From Zygaena filipendulae (taxonomy: Eukaryota > Arthropoda > Insecta > Lepidoptera > Zygaenidae): 64,000 nucleotides of DNA. Below, piece by piece: positions 58,581-64,000 of the stretch. Both the position numbers and the translations under genes were made by a program. Each line of letters starts with the position of its first letter. Within the stretch, counting starts at the first letter, position 1. Location: assembly GCA_907165275.2 (NCBI GenBank), contig OU015660.1, positions 7,752,501 through 7,816,500 of the forward strand, in the 5' to 3' direction. Below the pieces are notes generated by a model. The model was given only the letters and a program-made list of their open reading frames with translations, was not told the origin of the DNA and ran no database searches.

Positions 58581-60822
58581 AAATGTGATTCATGATATTT
58601 TATTTATTATCATTTATTCGTTTAGGTATTTTACAAAAAAACAATTTTAATCTGACAGTAAACCGAGAGTAAATTTAAAATTATTATGCGACAGGAATAT
58701 TGCAAGCTATCAGAAAATGGTGGTAAGGAGAGTTTACGGTTGTTTAATAAAAGTTAGGCGTTGAGCAGTTTAACTATAAGGGCCGAATAAAAAGGAGAGA
58801 ACGGGTCAAGGCGCGCAACAGTGATGTTGGAGTTGTCCGACGTCCCGACACATTTGTACCAAGTTTATTTCTCTGTGCCCCCTTAAGCGTGCAGTAAAAT
58901 CCCGCCCACGCGGTATAAATGTTATAACGCTCATGATATTCTGACCTCTGCCCTTAGATAGAAACGAGGCATTGCCCATACTCAGAATGCGATATCCTTA
59001 AACCTTTTATTGATATCAATTGGTCGGTGACTCGGTGTGTATAAGGTTTTATTCGTGATCAAGTAGAGTTGGAGTCCAAGATAAAAATGTTTGTCAAGTT
59101 TTAACTATAGGTATTAAATCAAATACATATTTATAAAAGAATAATCTGGATTTAAAATTTAGATGTAAAGATTAATTTATAATAGTAAATTAAACAATAT
59201 ATTGCAAACCATATAACTTAGCGTTTATGCTGTCTGTTGAAAATGGCAATAATTTCACTACAAAACTCATAACTTTCACCTTATACGTAGGTACTATAAT
59301 TATGTATAGTTAACCTAATTAATATCTTATCCACATCAGTAAACGGCCACTTAGGCGTAGATAATCTTAACACTTAACCGAGGTGCAGATCAAAGAAAAT
59401 TGTTATATTAGAGCTGTCTGCAATGCGCCATTTAAACGCACTGGCCTTTTTCCAGTTTTGAAATTGTGAAGAAAATTATACTGGCATCCTGGCATCTCGT
59501 GGATGTCGAGATCCAACAGATACCGAGCTTGTTGTCTTAGAACTACACTGTAGACGTACACATTAAACCTTTTTTTAAAACGTCGTGTTGCTGGCCGCTG
59601 TAGTTTCGGGATTTTATAAATAGAACGTTCGCGTTGTGAGAAGGCTGCAACGTAAATGCTCTCAGAATTTTTAAATTTTTATTTCTTGGTAAGAGCTTGA
59701 GGCACAATAGCCTTCAAAAAAGCGCCAGTGTTATTAATCATTTCGTACGTTTTAGCGATACATTAGATCAGATTTTAAACTTTAAAGGTACAATCATCTA
59801 TCTCCTTGCAGTAGGTAGGTATAATTGTTATGGTTTCTGTGGATGAATATCTGGATGCAACAATGCAACATCATTCACATAGTTCTAGAGACAAATGATA
59901 TTTAATAATTTATTGCTTTTATAATATACGTGTAGGTACTTGTTTATGTCAATTACTTAGATGCATCTGGCGGGGCATACATTACTCATCGTGATATCAT
60001 GGCCATTATAATGTTTCTTTGCGTACAATAAGGAGTAGGGAAGTCAAATATCATCATTGGTGCAACTATCTGGTTGGGGGCGGCTGGTTTATTGGCCTCG
60101 AGCCGTTTAACTTGTTTAGTTTTATTGCGTTCAATCCGTTTATCGTATCAAGACAGGCCCAGTTGGGTACATTACCTTACTGTAGGGTGTTTTGATAAGC
60201 GGCACTCTTTGCTAATGAAATATAAATAATTTCCGTTGCATATCAAAACAAAGTTTAGTTTATTCTTTTTCAACTATTTGTCAATAACCGTAGTAACTTC
60301 ACATTATCTGCATGTAGACTTCATAGACCAGCTGTACCATATAGGTAACGAGTACAGACACAGGTGGAAGAAAATATAAAATCATGTAGGTATGTATGTA
60401 ACTTGCTACTTGAGCTTCATAATATTATTGTTATTGACACATTCTCAAAGTGTATCTAATATTCTCAGGCCTTATTAAAACTTTTCGTGTGATATTCTGT
60501 CTGAGGATACATTTATGTTGTGCTGTGTGCAATGTGCATCTCAGTGACTGAGCGTGGACTTGCGATGCTTTTATTCTTAAGTCTGTCTCCTTTTTACTCT
60601 GCTAATAAAAAAAAACAAATATTACAAATAATAAAATTTATTGTCTTACGAACCGAAAAGATAATAATTTCTGTATATAATAAATATGAACTATCTATAT
60701 GAAACAAATTAACATGGGTAAATTAATTGCAGAAATAATTCTCGTAGGTAGGTAGGTAGGTACCTTACTTAGTTATAAATCCCCGTCATTATTAGTGTTT
60801 ATTATTTGATTTTATTTCACAG
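58581..60822. other. no gene recognised; one promoter-like patch
   Basis: 58760-58960 is GC-richer and contains CCCGCCCACGCGGTATAAAT (TATAAAT at 58914-58920), which could be a core promoter, but no open frame follows. The rest is AT-rich with nothing supported. Confidence 0.3.
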
Positions 60823-61033
60823 GATGCAACCCGCTGCCCGACCAATGCTTGAGTGCTAAATTGATAACGGCTGACAGAACACCGAATGCATGTGACGTAA
60901 AATCAATAAAGCAATGATTGATGGTGCAGAATTTTAATTAAGCTCCACATCACCCTGTTAGTCGACAAAATGAGCTTATAATTGTGTACAGCAAAACTCG
61001 TGATATATAAAGTCTAAACATGTATCTAAGTTT

Positions 61034-61077
61034 TTAACCGACTTCCAAAAAGGAGGAGGTTCTATGTTCGATTGTAT

Positions 61078-61137
<60 letters not shown>

Positions 61138-61800
61138 ATGTTCACCGATTACTCGAAGACGGTTGGACCGATTTGGAAAATTCTTTTTTTTTTGAAAGGG
61201 TATACTCCCAATTAGGTCCCATTGCCACCAAGTCGGGATCTGATGATGGGATCTTGGAGAAATCGAGGGAACTCTTCAAAAATTTTAGGCACACATATAG
61301 CGATTTGGGTATTTTTTATATTAAATCGTTCATTTGCTATTGGAAAGCAAAATTTGAGGAAATGGAACTGATGATGAAGACCACGGATGGTCATCAGAAC
61401 TACTTACTTCCGATTGGAGCGATTTCAAAAATTGTTTTTTTGTTTGAAAGGGGATACTCCCAAATCGATTCCATTGTCACCAAATTGAGATCTGATGATG
61501 GGATCTTGGAGTAATCGAGGGAACTCTTCAAAAATTATAGCTACACCTATAGCGATTTTTGGATTTTTTATAGTAAATCGTTTATTTGCTTTCGGAAAGC
61601 AAAATTTGAAGAAGTGGAACTGATGATGAAGACCACAGATGGTCATCGGAACTACTAAATAATAGGTATTTCACGGGTTCTGAATCGTTAACTTAAATAT
61701 GGTTTCTAAACAATTTATGCCCGTCACAATGTATATGGTGAAGTGGAACTGATGGTGATGCACTAGGAGAACTCCTCAACAATTAACGTCCCTGCGTCGG
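61034..61800 (+). mobile_element. AACCGACTTCC-ended repeat element with internal duplication
   Basis: It starts AACCGACTTCCAAAAAGGAG then GAGGTTC. After a 55-base T run comes a body containing a unit with a 252-bp period (ATTG[C/T]CACCAA at 61221 and 61473, then TCTGATGATGGGATCTTGGA), present twice. The same family lies inverted at 15045-15543. An open frame (61134-61514) carries HRLLEDGWTD and is shared in part with that copy. Function unknown. Confidence 0.6.
61079..61133 (+). repeat. poly(T) run of about 55 bases
   Basis: An uninterrupted T tract inside the AACCGACTTCC element, where the inverted copy at 15045 has only a short A-rich stretch. It may be genuine expansion or an assembly artefact. 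Confidence 0.9.
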
Positions 61801-61914
61801 GAAAAGTAATATTTTGTAAAAGGTGATGAGCAGTTGACATTAGACTATTGTAACTTAGAGAAATTACCAACTAAGTCACTTAAAAGCGAAAAATAAACAA
61901 AAATTTTTAACAAA

Positions 61915-62306
61915 AAAATTAAAACCGACTTCCAAAAACACAAAACTGAAAAGCTAAAAATAAAATGCTAAAATTAACAAAATACCGATTTAATCCAAAA
62001 GACAAAAACACACTTAATATTATTATTGGTTTGTGCTACCACTGATCGGTATGAAGTCGGTGACAAGTCAAATATGGAGGGGGTAGATGGGTTAAGTCGA
62101 CTCCTGCCACCAGCTCTCCGTGAGCAGAACAACCTAAGTGGGCAGACACCAGCAGGCTTGTCACCGAATTCAAACCGATCAGTGGTAGCACAAACCAATA
62201 ATAATATTAAGTGTGTTTTTGTCTTTTGGATTAAATCGGTATTTTGTTAATTTTAGCATTTTATTTTTAGCTTTTCAGTTTTGTGTTTTTGGAAGTCGGT
62301 TTTTAT
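61915..62306. mobile_element. foldback MITE with about 160-bp TIRs
   Basis: The arms start AACCGACTTCCAAAAACACA (left) and mirror it at the right (GGAAGTCGGTTTTT). They pair almost throughout to about 160 bp, including TACCGATTTAATCCAAAAGA and TTATTGGTTTGTGCTACCAC. The central spacer is GC-richer. Related to 22847-23140. The open frames on both strands are mirror images caused by the arms, not genes. Confidence 0.8.
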
Positions 62307-63151
62307 TACCCTCTATAACTGATAAAAAACATGAAAATAGGAAAAGAAAGAACATTTATTTAGAATTAAAAGTTGTGTTGACTTAAAAAAAGAATCAAAA
62401 CTCGCACTTTTTAAATTTGTTAGTAAATTGTGCGACATACCTACCTATAGGCATATAAAACGTAGTGATTACCTTCTCTCTGGGCATATATACTAATGGA
62501 ATTTGGAATATACTTTTAATATCTTACCATTTTCATCAATATTAAAAAGATACCAACCAGTTAAGTAGGTAAATGGAGATTTTATCGAAGTTGAGATGCG
62601 AACGCCTGCAAATAACCATATAATAAGTACCTATAATGATAGATAAATAAGTAACTCAAATTCAGGAGGTATTATCTCTGTCAAATAGAAATAAGTGTTA
62701 TTAAAAGTGTATTATTTTTTAACCTTTAGCATTTACTATGAACACTCAAACTCGGCCGCCCGCTGTGAAGGAATGAATACCGTGAAATTACTCGTAAAAC
62801 TCAAGTTAGTCGCGTTAGTCAGTCAGTCCATATAACGCCCCTTGGACCACATGGTCCACCCATAAAGTTATCATACAAAAAAAATATCGTCTAGAAAGAA
62901 ATTTGACTTACAAATTAAGGGTTCACTCAGAAAGAGAATGATAAAATATTTGGGTTGAAATGTTTTATTTGTGATTTAAGTCGTTACAGAGTCTGTTTAA
63001 ATTAGTACCTAGTAGGTAGAGCTACTTGAATACAGCAGCGTCAGTAGCTCACTTTTGTCTTCAGAAAAATATCGTCAAAACTCACAATACTGTAACGAAA
63101 TTACCCCTGAGTCCTGGGTTAGCAACATAATCATATTATTATCTACGTAAG
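62307..63151. other. no recognisable feature
   Basis: AT-rich DNA. Nothing supported. Confidence 0.4.
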
Positions 63152-63492
63152 TACTAGCTTTACCTACGCTTTAGTTTTGGAGATCCCGCGGGTAGGTATT
63201 CTGAGATAAAAGTACTTACTATCCTATATTTTTTTCTGCATCTACCCTTGAGTACGTGTATATAAATAATATATATATAAAGTATATAAATAAACAAAAT
63301 TTAATGTGGTGTCTTCCGGGTTAATTTCGGCGTTCCCTTGGGAATTCTGGGATAAAAAGTAGCTTATGTCTTTCTCTGTACCCCTGAAAACGTTTATGCA
63401 AAATTTCATGGAGATCGGTTGAGCCGTTTAGCCGTGAAAGCGTAACAAAAAACAAACAAACTCACTTTCGCATTTATAATTAATAAGGATAA
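63152..63492 (-). mobile_element. two adjacent Lep1-like Helitron fragments, minus strand
   Basis: The first (63152-63270) starts CTAGCTTTACCTACGC and contains GGAGATCCCGCGGGTAGG. The second (63309-63492) contains GGCGTTCCCTTGGGAATTCT, AATTTCATGGAGATCGGTTG and AACAAACAAACTCAC, and ends ATTTATAATTAATAAGGAT. A further decayed end may lie at 63683-63770. Confidence 0.6.
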
Positions 63493-64000
63493 TTTTATAT
63501 GCATAACTTTTATAAAAGTAGATCGCTTTCATTGTCCCTCATTTCTCAATACCTACCCGTTCCCTCTGCATTTAAGGTAACCTTTTCACCTCATGAGTCT
63601 AATTCCAGAAGACCTAGAGCATGTTACTTTATTTAAAAAGAATTCCTCAAACATCGAGTTCACAATTCTAACTTCAAAACTATAAGGATAATAATTTTAT
63701 TCCATTTCTTCTGAATGAGGATACAAAGGAGTCCCGAAAACCAAGCGGGTAAAACGGCTAGGGATTTTTTTGAAAAGGGTAATAATTATAGGAACTACTA
63801 AACTTTTTTTAAAATTCTACCTACTTACCTACTTACATAGCAAGTGTGATAGCATAATTTTTATCTTAGAACAACTAGTTCTTGAATCTCAAAATTTTGT
63901 AAAATCGCTGAGTATATCGACTACTAAACATCGTTGGTCTAAATTAACACATAGGAAACTATCTATCCTGTAACGAAATATCGAGGGATTAACGCAGGTG

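Noticed and set aside
58900..58945. GC box followed by TATAAAT resembling a promoter
   Set aside because: No open frame or exon follows, so it is mentioned only within the featureless stretch.
61974..62250. Two opposite 74-codon frames with nearly the same sequence
   Set aside because: Mirror images produced by the long inverted arms of the foldback MITE.

Overview
The window is nuclear DNA of an insect, almost certainly a moth or butterfly. It is AT-rich, carries many TAGGTAGGTA-type runs, and is littered with repeats typical of Lepidoptera: Lep1/MINE-like Helitron fragments (a CCGCGG...GGTGAAACCGCGG hairpin, then CTAG), a tRNA-derived SINE with an (ATT)n tail, ATAA-tailed retroelement ends and AACCGACTTCC-ended foldback elements. 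I see no prokaryotic gene organisation, CRISPR array, rRNA gene or complete tRNA gene.

Host genes are very sparse. The one convincing gene lies at 30888-32896: a two-exon, 112-residue secreted protein of the MBF2 family. Its 1.67 kb intron holds a LINE ORF2 fragment and two tandem Helitron fragments. A second, weaker host signal is a possible first coding exon at 52493-52603 with a strong splice donor and a CRE/initiator-like sequence upstream. Its remaining exons are not visible here.

The rest is mobile DNA in many layers. (1) 1-4724: an inverted-repeat unit with arms of about 408 bp that are roughly 99% identical, cut by the window start. (2) 5.5-24.4 kb: Helitron-like fragments, a SINE, a hAT-type MITE with a perfect 8-bp target duplication, and a decayed SWIM-zinc-finger gene on the minus strand (10088-10455). 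(3) 24.4-29.3 kb: AT-rich sequence in which I recognise nothing. (4) 29.4-36 kb: the MBF2 gene and more Helitron fragments and MITEs. (5) 43.7-45.9 kb: an apparently intact Tc1 element (DD34E transposase, 117-bp TIRs, TA duplication) inserted inside an older TA-flanked element. (6) 46.7-47.5 kb: a TA-flanked MITE inside a TTACAT-rich block. (7) 55.58-58.15 kb: a 2.57 kb element with matching TIRs and a candidate ACAT duplication. It contains a broken gene with a WDFFEVGHGK motif and about ten copies of a GTAACGCAGT motif. This is the most unusual object in the window. (8) 61-62.3 kb: an AACCGACTTCC element with a poly(T) run and an internal duplication, followed by a foldback MITE.

The genes do not form a pathway. 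The only protein likely to be made for the host is the MBF2-like secreted protein, and the only intact mobile-element protein is the Tc1 transposase. Family names that rest on memory of related insect sequences are marked as such.
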